A stretch of DNA of 64,000 bases, from positions 120,721,741-120,785,740 of the forward strand of contig CM041465.1 of NCBI GenBank assembly GCA_023213395.1, given 5' to 3'. Positions 41,804 to 52,430 of this stretch are shown here, one piece after another. The notes below the pieces were generated by a model. That model did not search any database and was not told the origin of the DNA. It saw nothing but the letters and a program-made list of their open reading frames with translations. The position numbers and the translations under genes are program-made. The stretch comes from Cycas panzhihuaensis. Its lineage: Eukaryota > Cycadophyta. Positions within the stretch are counted from its first letter, which is position 1, and each line of letters starts with the position of its first letter.

Positions 41804-43255
41804 CTAGTTGTCTAAGAATACAACAACTTTTTCTCCAATAAATTTCCGAAAGATATTGATTACAATCCGTTGAAATGTAGCTAGTGCATTCGTGATACCG
41901 AATGGCATCACTTTATATGCATATGTTCCCCATTCCGTCACGAATGTAGTTTTTGCTTGATCCTCTGGGGCAATCTGCACTTGATTGTACCCGCTGAATC
42001 CGTCTGTGAAGGAGTAAATCTCATTTCCTCCAACTGCTTCTCGAATATCCTCTGTAAAAGGTAACGAGAATGGATCCTTTTTTGTTACCTTGTTTAGCTG
42101 TCTGTAGTCCACATAGACACGAATTTTCCCATTCTTCTTGGGAACTACCACTACAGGGCTCATCCAGTCACTGTAGTCGATTTCGTAGATATAGCCTGCT
42201 TCCAACATTTTGTCGAGTTCGGCCTTCACTTTTTCTTTATATTTAGGATTCATCCGGTATGGCCTCTGTTTCACCGGTTTCGCATCCTCCACTAAGTCAA
42301 TGTGATGCATTCCTATCTCCGGAGGAATGCCTTTCAGGTCCTTATACGACCATGCAAATACATCGCGGAATTCCTCAAATAACTGCTGGGCTTCCGCTAC
42401 TGTCTGAGGATCCCAATAGTTTCCAATTCGTATAAATTTAGGATTATCCTTACTGCCAACATTGATCTCTGTAGTTTTCAATTTGGTTACACCCACATCT
42501 TCTGTATTTCCGGTTTTGTGTCCCGGAGCGTCTTCTAACTTTCTTTCTCCAATATTGAGTTCTGTAAATTCTACAAGGTAATTCATAACTTCTTCTTCTT
42601 CACTATGTGCCAATTCTACCTCTTCTTGGTTTGTTAGGTTTTGTTCTAATTTTATACTCATTAATCTAATATGTTTTAGGATCCTATCTGTTTCTTTGTT
42701 ATCAGAGGTATGTCTAAAGGTTTTTATGAAGGATTTCCTTAAGTTTCCCCAAGTCACATCTAAACTTTGTTCCTTTCCGAGGAACCAGTCCTTTGCTACT
42801 TTTCCCAAGGTATGGTAAAAATAGTTAGGCCAATTTTGTTTAGGTATACTTAAAGATATCCATTTTTGTTTACACTTTTGTATATGTTCTCTAGGATTTT
42901 GACCTACATAGAATACTGGAGTGGCTAGTTGTATTGGATGATCGAACCAAATTCGAAACATCGTTTGTAATTCTTTCCAATTTTTAAGAATGGCTTGGTG
43001 GGCTAGGTACCAATACCAAGCTTTTTCCCGTAAGGTTAATACTAAGTCTTGTTGCCATTGGGTTTTATCCCAATTCCCATGTTCCATCCAATATTCAACA
43101 CAATGCGTTAAGTGGATAGTCCCATACAAATGCTCTCCGTAGAAGGGCTTAATATACTTCCCAATATAAATTTGGTGGTTTATTTCTTCTTGGATGATAA
43201 TTCTACTGTCTAGACCAGAATCTCTAGAAGTACTTACTAGTGATCCTCCTTCCAT
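41804..43255 (-). CDS. Gypsy G2 gag-like segment fused to RT
   Basis: An open frame of 483 codons. The first half is unusual: HLTHCVEYWMEHGNWDKTQW, LREKAWYWYLAHQAIL, WKELQTMFRIWFDHP and then KVAKDWFLGKEQ, WGNLRKSFIKTFRH look like the W/F-rich retrotransposon gag core, in a place where Gypsy elements normally have only a linker between protease and RT. RT follows: KGIPPEIGMHHIDLVEDAKP, WMSPVVVVPKKNGKIRVYVD, YRQLNKVTKKDPF, FSGYNQVQIAPEDQAKTTF and MPFGITNALATFQR. The catalytic block is FLDN instead of YxDD (second Asp changed to Asn, 41807-41818), directly before a TAG. RT is therefore dead. Confidence 0.88.
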   Translation of the reverse strand: MEGGSLVSTSRDSGLDSRIIIQEEINHQIYIGKYIKPFYGEHLYGTIHLTHCVEYWMEHGNWDKTQWQQDLVLTLREKAWYWYLAHQAILKNWKELQTMFRIWFDHPIQLATPVFYVGQNPREHIQKCKQKWISLSIPKQNWPNYFYHTLGKVAKDWFLGKEQSLDVTWGNLRKSFIKTFRHTSDNKETDRILKHIRLMSIKLEQNLTNQEEVELAHSEEEEVMNYLVEFTELNIGERKLEDAPGHKTGNTEDVGVTKLKTTEINVGSKDNPKFIRIGNYWDPQTVAEAQQLFEEFRDVFAWSYKDLKGIPPEIGMHHIDLVEDAKPVKQRPYRMNPKYKEKVKAELDKMLEAGYIYEIDYSDWMSPVVVVPKKNGKIRVYVDYRQLNKVTKKDPFSLPFTEDIREAVGGNEIYSFTDGFSGYNQVQIAPEDQAKTTFVTEWGTYAYKVMPFGITNALATFQRIVINIFRKFIGEKVVVFLDN

Positions 43256-43346
43256 TTCCCTGGTTTTGGCGCCAATGGTTGGAAAGGATCTGTTACTGGG
43301 TGGGTATACTTCTAAAGAAGAAGAGGAAGGAATATTACTTCCTTCC

Positions 43347-44411
43347 TCAGGTTGTAATAAGGGGGGGGGGGGGTAGGGAATCTACCTCAGGACCCACGCC
43401 TGATGTAGATGGGATGTCGGGATTACTATTAGCTACTAAAAAACTACAAAAATTATTAGGTAAACTAGAGGTTTGTTGGTCTAGTTTGTTGTCATCCCTT
43501 AAACTATCGTTAGTCATCATATACTCAAAAGAATCTGAATTATTGTCAATGTCTGTAGTTACACATTTAGATAACAAATTACATCTATAAGAAGAAGAGT
43601 TTACTTCATATGCATCCTGTAGCCAATAATCCACGAACCTCATTCCGTGTTCGTCATCCGAGGAGTTATATATTTCTCTAAAATAGGTCGGTTCTTCTTG
43701 CTGGTAATTGGTTGATGTGGTGGGCTCTTCTGCAGTATGATAGAGATGTTCTTCCCCAATGGAAGAGAATGTTGTGTCGCTAATGCGATCGTCTTTGGAT
43801 CCTAAATGCAGTATCATCTCGATGGAGCTTCTTCCCAGCATCGGTAATACTACTTTATTTCCGTTGTCTGATAAGGTGAAGGTTACATTCTTCCTATTTT
43901 GGAGGCATTGCGTTTTATATAACCATGGCTTTCCCAAAAGTGCTGGGTAGGGCGTTGCCCCTTTCTCTGTTTCTACAATTGTGAAGTCAATTCTCACCAC
44001 TATCCCTGCCACATCCACCTTGATGTCGGCCAATGTCCCCATAGGTCGTACCAATAATTCGTTGGCCAATTTCAACGAATATGTCGTCGCTTCCAACTTC
44101 GGGCTTCCCAATTTACGCCATGTCGAAGCTGGTAACACGTTTATCGCCGCACCTCCATCAACGATTACTCTTGGGAATGTTTCTCCCAAGACCGTCATTG
44201 TTACCATCGGATCCATATCAAATGATGGCATTATTTGCTTCAAACTCTTTGTGATTCCACGCTGTAATACTCCTCCTTTTATCCAATCTATGACTTGGCA
44301 TAGGGGGATGGTCAACTGTAGCTGTTTGACCAAATTTTCCATTAACAGCAGCATTCTTGGAATGTCTTCTACTGACAATCCTTTAAAGAGTTCCTCCATT
44401 TGCGGCTGCAC
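43347..44411 (-). CDS. Gypsy G2 aspartic protease region
   Basis: A 354-codon frame. The protease core reads VIVDGGAAINVLPASTWRKL (catalytic Asp in D-G-G), then KLANELLVRPMGTLADIKVD and a hydrophobic block with ATPYPALLGKPWLYKTQCL. The second half is acidic and low in complexity and contains no known domain. It ends in a run of Pro codons made by a 13-C homopolymer (43361-43373); with one C fewer the frame would continue into the next G2 ORF, so slippage or a sequence error probably separates them. Confidence 0.85.
   Translation of the reverse strand: MQPQMEELFKGLSVEDIPRMLLLMENLVKQLQLTIPLCQVIDWIKGGVLQRGITKSLKQIMPSFDMDPMVTMTVLGETFPRVIVDGGAAINVLPASTWRKLGSPKLEATTYSLKLANELLVRPMGTLADIKVDVAGIVVRIDFTIVETEKGATPYPALLGKPWLYKTQCLQNRKNVTFTLSDNGNKVVLPMLGRSSIEMILHLGSKDDRISDTTFSSIGEEHLYHTAEEPTTSTNYQQEEPTYFREIYNSSDDEHGMRFVDYWLQDAYEVNSSSYRCNLLSKCVTTDIDNNSDSFEYMMTNDSLRDDNKLDQQTSSLPNNFCSFLVANSNPDIPSTSGVGPEVDSLPPPPLITT
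43361..43373. repeat. 13-nt G homopolymer at a G2 frame break
   Basis: Thirteen G on the plus strand (C on the coding strand) sit exactly where the protease frame is lost relative to the downstream gag-like/RT frame. Confidence 0.85.
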
Positions 44412-44550
44412 CTTAGGCTCTTCCGGTAGATTCTCTTTTTCTTTACATTTATTCTTAAAATGCGTATACGTACTTAGTCTCTGGTTTTCCCATTGGTAAC
44501 ATATTCTCTTCCCGGACTAGGCCATCCAATACTTGTTTTGCTTTTTTAAA

Positions 44551-46494
44551 TCAATCCATTTCTGTTGGCGGATCCGGATATACTTCATTCAGTTTCTCCT
44601 TTTGTTTATTTTGGAGTTTGACATTTTTGGTTTCTGGTATGATTGTCATGAGATTGGTGGCTTTGGCCTTTCCTTTGCAATCTTCCGTTTTATGGTCACT
44701 CGGGCCACAGTTATTACATACAAACGGCTTTTGTTCGTATTCCTGTTTCGTTGGGCATTCTGACTTCCAGTGCCCAAACTGCAAACAGATGAGGCATCTA
44801 CCCATTGGTGGTTTTTTCCTCGAGGGCTCTTGGGTGCCCCTCGTATAAACATTTCGAGGTGGGTTGCCTCCCCTTCCCCTACCTCGTCCCCTATAGCCCT
44901 TTCCCCTGGGATTATAGAAACAATCCTTGGTTGTATGCGTATCAACATCGCATATATGGCACCATTTGTCTTGTTGGTGCAATGCACTATTTTTTAAATT
45001 CAATTCACACTCTTTAGTGGTATGTGAATTTTCTTCACAGATGTGACACCATTTGGTTATTCTTCCGGTATGGTCCTTCTTTTTCGTTGTTTCTTCTTCT
45101 TCTCGGTTATTTCTGATTTTTAATCTGGCCACTTCTTTCCTTAAAGCGTCCAACTCCGATTCCTCTTCTGTTATCCCCACTTGGCAGAAGGGTCGGTTGT
45201 ACTAATTTTGTTTAGGTTCTCTAATCTCATCTTGTAATCTCAGTAACAAGGAGTTCTGTTCTCCTACATGTGCATCCATTTCCATTTCAAAATCCAACGC
45301 TAGATCTTGGGCATTCTTAAATGATTTCAATGGATGGGCATGCATCATGGCCCTCAATTTCTCATTCAAACCTCTCACAAAATAGTTTTTCATATTGTGG
45401 TCCTTTATTGTCTCGTTAATCATGTTGGCCGCAATGATTTTCATTCTGCTGATGTAGGTTAGTACCGATTCTTCCGGCCTTTGTCTGATTTTTCTCAATG
45501 TGATTTCCACTGCTTCATTACTACGAAACTTTTGAAATCTTTCCTCGAACGCTTTCTTAATCTTTGCCCATGGCTCATTCTTGTTCGTTTCTTTGTACCA
45601 GGCCAAGGGTACTCCTCTCAACGTACAAGCAAATCTTGTTTTGATTTCATCCTTGTCTGAAATCTTTTTCACATCAATGAGATTCTGAAAGAGATACACA
45701 TGTTCCGCTGCATCTGAAGTGTCGTTAAAAATCAATTTCCCAAAGTCTCTATAATCATCCATTTTGGTAGATTGCAACGGTGTCCCACTTGGTGATTTTT
45801 CCTTTCTCCCCTCCTTCGGGGATGCACTTGGAGTGCCTACTGCTGTATTATCTTTCCCAAACAGCGGATTCTTAAATGGAGTTTTGATGTGTATAGGTTC
45901 CACTATACCTGGCACTTGTATAGTTAATGGTGTCACTGTAATATACGATTGATCAGATCCCTTTTCTGATGAATCGTCAAAAAGTTGTCTTGTGAGCTTA
46001 TTCTCCCAATATGCCGAGGGACCTTCCTCCGCCTTCTTTTCGCTGTCACTTGGGTCCTTCGGACTGTCCTCCACAGGTATACTTCCCTCTTTTAAAGTTT
46101 CTTGTTGCTTTTCATCCACTTTTGGTTTCCCTTCAATTTCTGGGCTAAACAAATCATCTTTGATTGGGGCTGGTGTCAATACCATACGTTCACCATTGAT
46201 TCCCTCTTCTTGTTCTTGAGGTGTCTGGGCTCCACTTGTCTCAGATCCTTCAACGGACCGTCCCTTAGTCTCGTTGTTCTACGAACTTAATCTCCTTGCC
46301 CTTCTGAGTTTTGATTCCTTCAACCATCTTAATGCCCTTTGTCTGCTGGTCTCCTTTTCCTTGGGTGAAGTATCCTTTTGGGGCTCTTCCGACCTTGAAG
46401 GCCTCTTAGGTGGCATTGGAAGGTCCCCTGGCTGCCGATGGCTTAGTTCTGACACCGCCATCACGGCAGCTAGGGTCCTCTGCCCTTTACACAT
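44551..46494 (-). pseudogene. Gypsy G2 gag with four zinc knuckles
   Basis: One frame of about 648 codons, from an ATG at 46492-46494 (or 46459-46461) to a TGA at 44551, broken only by TAG at 46279-46281 and 45202-45204. The capsid part carries the Gypsy gag core: IKTRFACTLRGVPLAWYKET, KIKKAFEERFQKF, AVEITLRKIRQRPEESVL and NYFVRGLNEKLRAMMHAHP. A long charged N-terminus precedes it. Past the second TAG there are four CCHC knuckles: CHICEENSHTTKEC, CHICDVDTHTTKDC, CLICLQFGHWKSEC and CNNCGPSDHKTEDC, all ligands present. An Arg/Gly-rich patch (GRGRGRGG) lies between the second and third. Four knuckles is more than the usual one or two. Confidence 0.92.
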
Positions 46495-46533
46495 TCCTTT
46501 CTTTGAAACTCCTAGGCCCTGTCCCTCCTCAAT

Positions 46534-46554
46534 GGACGTAGGCAACGGAACCAA
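46534..46554 (-). other. Primer-binding site of Gypsy G2
   Basis: Next to the 5' LTR the minus strand reads TTGGTTCCGTTGCC. This resembles the Asp-tRNA complement used by Athila-type elements (TGGCGCCGTTGCC) with two changes. The assignment is tentative. Confidence 0.55.
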
Positions 46555-47391
46555 TGTTGACTTATGAAGGGTCTTATTACACTTATGAGATACCCCCACT
46601 CTTGTCAAGGTTACACAGTGCTATAGTCTAGTTCAGGATACTGTCAACATGGTTATTCACATACATTCCACAGATATTTCACAGAATTATACCACAATGG
46701 TACACAGCAGCCCAGAATTCAACACATACTCAACATTTCATCATCATAACACAAGAATACACAGCTTTCCACGTAACTCTTCCTTTTATTAAGTAATCAG
46801 TTTAATTACATAGAGGCTGGAATGCATTCCTGTGCATTCCGACATACATTCATACATTACACATGCGTACCCCGGATGGTACTTATCATTCAATGCTACT
46901 CCAACTGGTTGTCATACGTGCTGGCTTCCGCACCTTTGCGTACCTTTGATAGTCGGCTCTCACCCTAACCTGATGGTTCATACGTACCTCCTTAAGTACT
47001 CTTCTTGGTACCTTTTGGCTGAAGGGTTATGACTACCTGTCATAACCGTACCCCTTCAGTCATACGTACCCCTTCATTAATCACTTAGTTAGGCACTTTA
47101 ACTAATGACTCTTTGGATTTGTACATCCGTACGTACGTCTGGCAGCTTTCCAGGCCTTCACTGGTCCCTTTGGGTCATGCGTACCGCTTCCGTTCGGTTC
47201 CGTTCCGCCGTTGGTACGTTTCTGTGGTATGTACCCGTTCCAAGTACGCACCTGTCATACGTACCCAGAATGCTGATTTCTTCGCCGTTTTGCCTCGTGC
47301 GTACCTCCGTACGGTCCGTACCTGTACATCTCAAGTTACCTGACCTACCTCTGGTCTTCCCACAGTCATAGGATCACTTTATACCCCAACA
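46555..47391 (-). repeat. 5' LTR of Gypsy G2
   Basis: 837 bp, matching 36803-37627 with scattered substitutions and small indels. It contains the same dense GTAC words (for example near 46863, 46914, 46936, 47062, 47128, 47257 and 47298). Confidence 0.94.
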
Positions 47392-47396
47392 GCCAC

Positions 47397-47756
47397 TATC
47401 CTGAGAAAAGCTTTGTTTTTTTTCAGAAATGTTTTTCTCTTCTTTGATTAGTTGAGGTTGTTCTGGGATGCTACCTTCTTGAAGCTCACTATCTGACGTA
47501 TCCTTTTCTGGTATAGTGACTTTAGATACTTCTTCCATCGGTATATGTATTTGTTTGCCTCCTTCAATTTGTAAGTAGTCTCTTCTTTCTTTTTGGTTTA
47601 CCTATTCATCAAAAATTACATCCCTACTAACATAGATCCTATTTGTTTTTAGATCTATGCATCTATATGCTTTGGATTGGTTACCATATCCAACCATTAT
47701 GCATTCTATACTTTTATCATCTCGCTTTGTCCTTCTATTTGAAGAATTTCTCAAAA
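47397..47756 (-). pseudogene. Copia H1 integrase tail
   Basis: On the minus strand: RRTKRDDKSIECIMVGYGNQ, SKAYRCIDLKTNRIYVSRDV and IFDE, followed by an acidic linker (EVSKVTIPEKDTSDSELQEG) that joins H1 RT at 36802 once G2 is removed. On the right the text stops at the LTR of H2, so H2 probably inserted here; the rest of H1 integrase was not found. Confidence 0.85.
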
Positions 47757-47949
47757 TGTATTCATTGATCATTAATGAGATTAAGATCTCTATAAATAGA
47801 GTACATCATACAAGAGTCTTAGAAATTGCTTGATGCATGAATGCCACTTGGCACAAGGGTACAAAAAGGGTTTTATGACACATAACCTTTACACCACTTA
47901 ACCTTTACAATAATGATATAACACTTAGATAAAACATTATTCTTAACAC
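47757..47949 (-). repeat. 3' LTR of Copia H2
   Basis: 193 bp, minus-strand TGTTAAGAATAATG...GAATACA, after the purine tract AAAAGAGGG. Its start shares TAATGTTTTATCTA with the LTR of B'. A TATA-like TATTTATAGAG lies near 47800. The 5' partner was not found. Confidence 0.75.
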
Positions 47950-50132
47950 CCTCTTTTAATGTTTTATCTCTTTTATTTCCATTTTGTCTCTAAAGAATTG
48001 AAACTTGTCTTTGTTTAATGGCTTTGTAAATATATCTACTGCCTGTTCTTCTGAAGCATAGTGTAAAAGTTCAATTTCCTTGTTATGAACTTTCTCCCTA
48101 ATAAAGCGATGATGAACCTCTATGTGGTTTGTCCTTGCATGAAATACAGGATTTGTAGTCATCTTGATTGTGCTTTGATTGTTACAATACAAAATGATTG
48201 GTTGTTTTTGTTCCTATCCTAAATCTTTCAACAATTGTCTGATCCAAATTTCTTCGTAGGTTGCACTAACAACATATTTGTATTCAATTTCTGTAGATGA
48301 CAAGGCCACAGTAGGCTATTTTTTACTACTCCAAGAAATTACTACTGATCCAAAAGAGAAACAATATCCTATAGTGGATTTTCTTTCTATTCTATATGCT
48401 TCCTAGTTAGGATCACTGTAACTTGTTAGTTGTACAACATTGTTTTGTGTATAGCATAATCCAAAATTTACAATCCCTTTCAAATATTTGGGTATTCGTT
48501 TTGCTGCATTCCAGTGTGATATTTTTGGTTCCTACATAAACCTTGAGACCACTCCAACTAAAAAGGCTATGTCTGGCCTAGTGGCAGTAAGATAGATTAG
48601 ACTTCTGACTAGTTGTTTGTACGTACTTGCATTTACTTTTTGTTCTTCTACATTAGAATAAAGTGTGCAACCTGTTTCCATAGGTGTGGCACAACTGTTG
48701 CAATTTTCCATGTTGTATTTCCTGAGTATATTTTTAATATACTTTGACTAGGATAGAATAATGGAGTCTTTTAACTGTGGTACTTCTATTCCACGATAGT
48801 AGTGCAGAACTCCTAAGTCAGTTATCTCAAAAACTTTTTCTGATTGACTTTTGACGAATGCAATTGAATCAACATCACTCCCTGTAAGTAACATATCATC
48901 TACATACACTACTATAATTGTCAGTTTTTCCTTATTGACTTTTACATATAGACTTGGATCTAACTCGTACATGTGAAAGTTGTTGTTGACAAGGTACTGA
49001 TCTAACTTTGCATATCATGCTCTGGGTGCTTGTTTAAGCCCATAGAGGGCTTTCTTCAATTTACACACCGGGTTCTCTTGTCCTAATTTGTAGTATCCTT
49101 CAGGTTGATACATATACACCTCCTCCTTTAGATCTCCATTTAAGAATGCACTTTTCACATCAAGCTGAAATATTTTCCAATTTTGTTGAGTAGCTAATGC
49201 AATTACTGCTCTTACTGTGTTTAGCTTAGCCATAGGTGAGAATGTTTCATCATAATCTATACCTACAGTCTGTGTATATCCTTTGGCAACCAATCTTGCT
49301 TTGAATTTTTCAATTTTCCCATTTGATTTTTCCTTTATTTTGTAAACCCACTTGCAGTTTACAATGGTTTTATCTACAGGAGGTTCAACTAGCTCCCAAG
49401 TTCAATTTTTAATAATTGCAACAATTTCAGCATCCATAACAAACTTCCATTCTTAATGTTGGTTAGCTTCCTCATAGCCAGTAGGTTCAATTGAGCATGA
49501 CAATGTCTGATGCCTTTGAGACCTTGTTTTATGTTCAAAAATATCTCCTTTTGTTCCTTCAATGGTTTTAAGATGCCATTTTGGTAACCTTTTTGTGACC
49601 TGTTGTTCTGAAATGACTCTATGCTCTTCTTCTGAAATGCATGAGCTATCCTATCTACTTTCTGGAAATTGGTCTTCACTATTCGATTCAACATTTTATG
49701 TGATGATTTTAGATTCCTCATTTGAAGATGTGGGAATATGCTTAACTGCAATTGTTGTTACTGTTTCTATCTCCTGATATTTTCCTTGATTGCTTTCAAA
49801 ACTTTCATCAAACACAACATCCCTACTAACATAGGCCTTGTTGGTTTTTGGATCTATGCATCTGTAGGCTTTTGATATGGAGCTATAACCTATCATTATA
49901 CATTCTATGCTCTTATTGTCAAGTTTGGTCCCTTTTTTATCAGGAATGTGGACATATCCTTTGCAACCAAAGACTTTTAAATTACTTACATCAGGCTTAT
50001 GTCTAGCTCAAGCTTCCTCTAGAGTGATTTGGTGCCAGAGCATGTGTTGGAGTTCTATTTATCAGATACACAACAGTGTTGACAGCTTCTGGCTAGTAAG
50101 TTTTGGTGAAATGTTTATCTTGAATCAAACAA
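47950..50132 (-). pseudogene. Copia H2 integrase end, RT and RNaseH
   Basis: From right to left: [119 protein letters not shown] intact at 48895-48906, LIYLTATRPDIAFLVGVVS, STIGYCFSFGSVVISW, PTVALSSTEIEYK and YCNNQSTIKMTTNPVFHART. The frame is nearly continuous: interruptions are mostly TAG (at least five) and one TGA at Trp or Gln positions. RNaseH has CNNQS for CDNQS, losing an Asp. The right part is cut by Gypsy F. Confidence 0.9.
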
Positions 50133-50369
50133 CGAGCCACCACATTTAGAAGTTGAACCTCCTCCTATTCATCCTCTTGATACAATTCCAGATTTCCAGT
50201 CTCTTCTTTCTGAAGACACCATTCTTGACACAAGACATCGTTGGATGCGACAACGCATTATGACTACATATCTCCTTGGCGCTAAATGGGTTTCTGCATC
50301 AGCATTCTAGAAACATTTTCCCCTTCTTTAGCGGAAATTGGGGTCAATTTCTTTTAAGCAGGGAGGAAA
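50133..50369 (+). pseudogene. Gypsy F integrase tail and purine tract
   Basis: HLEVEPPPIHPLDTIPDFQS, LLSEDTILDTRHRWMRQR and TTYLLGAKWVSASAF match the tail of G1 (HLEVEPLPTHPID..., TTYLIGQKGTLPTKAKW), with the IGQKGTLPT section deleted. The purine tract AAGCAGGGAGGAAA (50356-50369) is identical to that of G1. The rest of F is absent to the left. Confidence 0.82.
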
Positions 50370-50566
50370 TGATGAGTACAGTCATAATGTCCTATAGTCC
50401 TATTCTCTAAAGTGATATTGTAAAAGGTACTTAAGAGTATCCAATTATACACAACATTGTAAAAGTCACTTAAGGGACCTAATTATTAATTAGGTACACA
50501 GGTGACACGTGTCTTACATACAAACTAACTTGAGTTTGTATAAAGATGTACAATTTCCGAAGGAAT
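50370..50566 (+). repeat. 3' LTR of Gypsy F, first part
   Basis: It starts TGATGAGTACAGTC and is collinear with the G1 LTR (same family). It is interrupted by Copia E at 50567 and continues at 56843. It carries a local duplication of the AATTAT..ACTTAAG block similar to that in the G1 5' LTR. Confidence 0.82.
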
Positions 50567-50921
50567 TGTTAGCGTGGCAGTTAATTATTAAGCCACTTAA
50601 TTAATGTTAATGTGGTTTAATTATGTGAAAAGGTGTGAGCGAAAAGGTGCGATTTATTCGGAGGGTCACAACCCTAAACGGGTGACACCTCTTAGAGAGT
50701 ATATATGCCTTGAGGCCCTGTGTATTCTATTATCCAAGTTCATTGTGTAATAATCAATGATCCCTTGAGGATCCTTTTGTGGTGGGTTTTTTCCTGAAAG
50801 GGTTTCCCACGTATATCATGTGCATCCGCTTTTTTTATGTATTTTCAATTTATCGCTTGTTGTGTATGGTTAAAGATCCTGCGGTTGAGAACATCTGTGT
50901 ATAATTTCATGTTATGGAACA
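50567..50921 (+). repeat. 5' LTR of Copia E
   Basis: 355 bp, TGTTAGCGTGG...ATGGAACA. TATA box TATATAT at 50700-50706. Compared with the 3' copy there are about nine single or double substitutions and one replaced block near 50812-50838. Confidence 0.96.
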
Positions 50922-50933
50922 TGGTATTAGAGC
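50922..50933 (+). other. Primer-binding site of Copia E
   Basis: TGGTATTAGAGC begins at the first base after the LTR. It is the initiator-Met tRNA complement with one change. Confidence 0.9.
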
Positions 50934-52430
50934 AATAAGGTCTTGCACAGCTGAAGCTTGACGGTGAGCGGAGCGGTGTGATCGTTGGTTGTCGGGTGAA
51001 GCCGTCTAACCCAAGACAAGTCTTGAGAGTTCATCAACCCCAACATCGTGCAGAAGCAGGCACAACAAATCAATGGTGGTTGAAGTGGTGGAGATCACTA
51101 TTCAATGAAGTGTAAGGGTTATTGGAGTCAGTATTCAGGCGTGAAGACCACGTTTGTGGTTGGAGTTGGCTCGTTTGGGGTCATCCGAAGCTGGTTGATG
51201 ATCTGTTGAAATGATTCAAGCAAGCAGAACGCGCATTGATGGTGATTCAGTGACTGTAAGGACAGCCAAGCGTGTGTACATGTAAGTTTACTATATTCCT
51301 CATCAAAATACCATAAAAATCGATAAAAAAGGGGTCATTTTTGGTACTGCTTGCTATCAAACCTTTGTGTAAGCACCAGTGAACGTGATTGAAGGCCAAA
51401 TTGGCTGTTTTCTGTCTAAATATAAGTGTTGGGTTGAAGTTTACAGCAATAAAAGGCTGTTTTCATTGTTTTTTTCTATATTTATGAGGATTTTAGAGAC
51501 TCGTGTACATATATAAAGCCTAAAACAGCCATATAGAGGCTGGCCAGGTATTTATTAACATGCCTGGGCATGTTTGAAAGCTGGCTGGGCCGATTTGCTG
51601 CTCGGGTCCTTTAGGACTGGTGGCTCTTTGTATTTGTCTAGACTGGGTTGTTTTCTTGGCATCCAAGCACCTTTAGAAGCCGGTTGGGTCATTTTCAAGG
51701 GGGTTGTTTGCCTATTAAGGTCTGATTTGGCACTGATCCAAGGAGGCTGGGCGCTTTGTGTGCTGGTTTGTTGATAACTGTGGTTGTTTAGAGGCTGTCC
51801 AAGTACTCAGCAGACATGTCTTGGCTGCGTTGAAGCCTTACCAGCCGTACGGATGATATAGACCACTTGGTGACTGCACATAAAGCAGCAGGGTGTGTTG
51901 AACAACCACGTCCCTCTCCTCAAGTAGCGTGACTTTTGGAGGATACTTAAGCATGTGACTTAAGTTGAAAAAGCACGAGTTCCTTGAAAAGTCGTCACTT
52001 TTGGAATATGCCTTTTGGCATATTCCAATCTCAATTCAACTTTATAAAACCCCTTTGAACCATTGATGCACGTGAATAGTGAGAGATACTTGATGTGTCC
52101 TTGAGCCGTTTCGAGTGCAAATCAAGGAGTTTTTTTGTGATTTTTTAGCTTGAAGACCGTGCACCGTCCTTATGTGGAGCCGTCTTTATATTAGAGCACT
52201 TGTTTTTTAGTCGTTTTGAGTGTTGGGTGTGACATTTAATGACTATTTAAGGTCATTTGTTGACGGATAAGGGGAGAAAAATAGTCTATGACTCACGTAA
52301 CGTGGGTATAATTCGTGTTGGGACCCTTTAGAAGCGTACTCGTGAAGCAGAGGAGGTCACAAGGGTGCATTTTCGTCCTTAATACATTCGTTTGGTGTCG
52401 TGTACTTCATATTGTAGCCAGATATTCAAG
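50934..52430 (+). other. Leader of Copia E
   Basis: About 1.5 kb without a convincing gene. Between 51540 and 51780 a 66-codon frame (MKAGWADLLLGSFRTGG...) reads Trp/Gly-rich and reflects repeated GGCTGG words; I regard it as compositional. Confidence 0.6.

Larger units (their letters stand above)
36803..47391 (-). mobile_element. Gypsy G2, 10.6 kb, with extra ORFs
   Basis: A full-length minus-strand Gypsy: LTRs at 36803-37627 and 46555-47391, flanked by a perfect 5-bp target duplication GCCAC (36798-36802 and 47392-47396). Removing G2 and one copy restores the frame of host Copia H1 (Gln-Asp-Ser-Gly then His-Glu-Ser-Ser). Order of parts: gag with four knuckles, protease, gag-like segment, RT, RNaseH, integrase, a GTAC-rich repeat region and a further ORF. 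Primer site and RT text suggest the Athila/Tat side of Gypsy, but that is inference. Its main lesions are TAG stops, three TGA stops, an RT active-site change and single frameshifts. Confidence 0.95.

Noticed and set aside
44481-46220. Many plus-strand frames opposite the G2 gag.
   Set aside because: Antisense shadows of a long real frame on the minus strand.
51574-51774. Trp/Gly-rich frame in the leader of E as a small protein.
   Set aside because: Produced by repeated GGCTGG words; no start context or homology.
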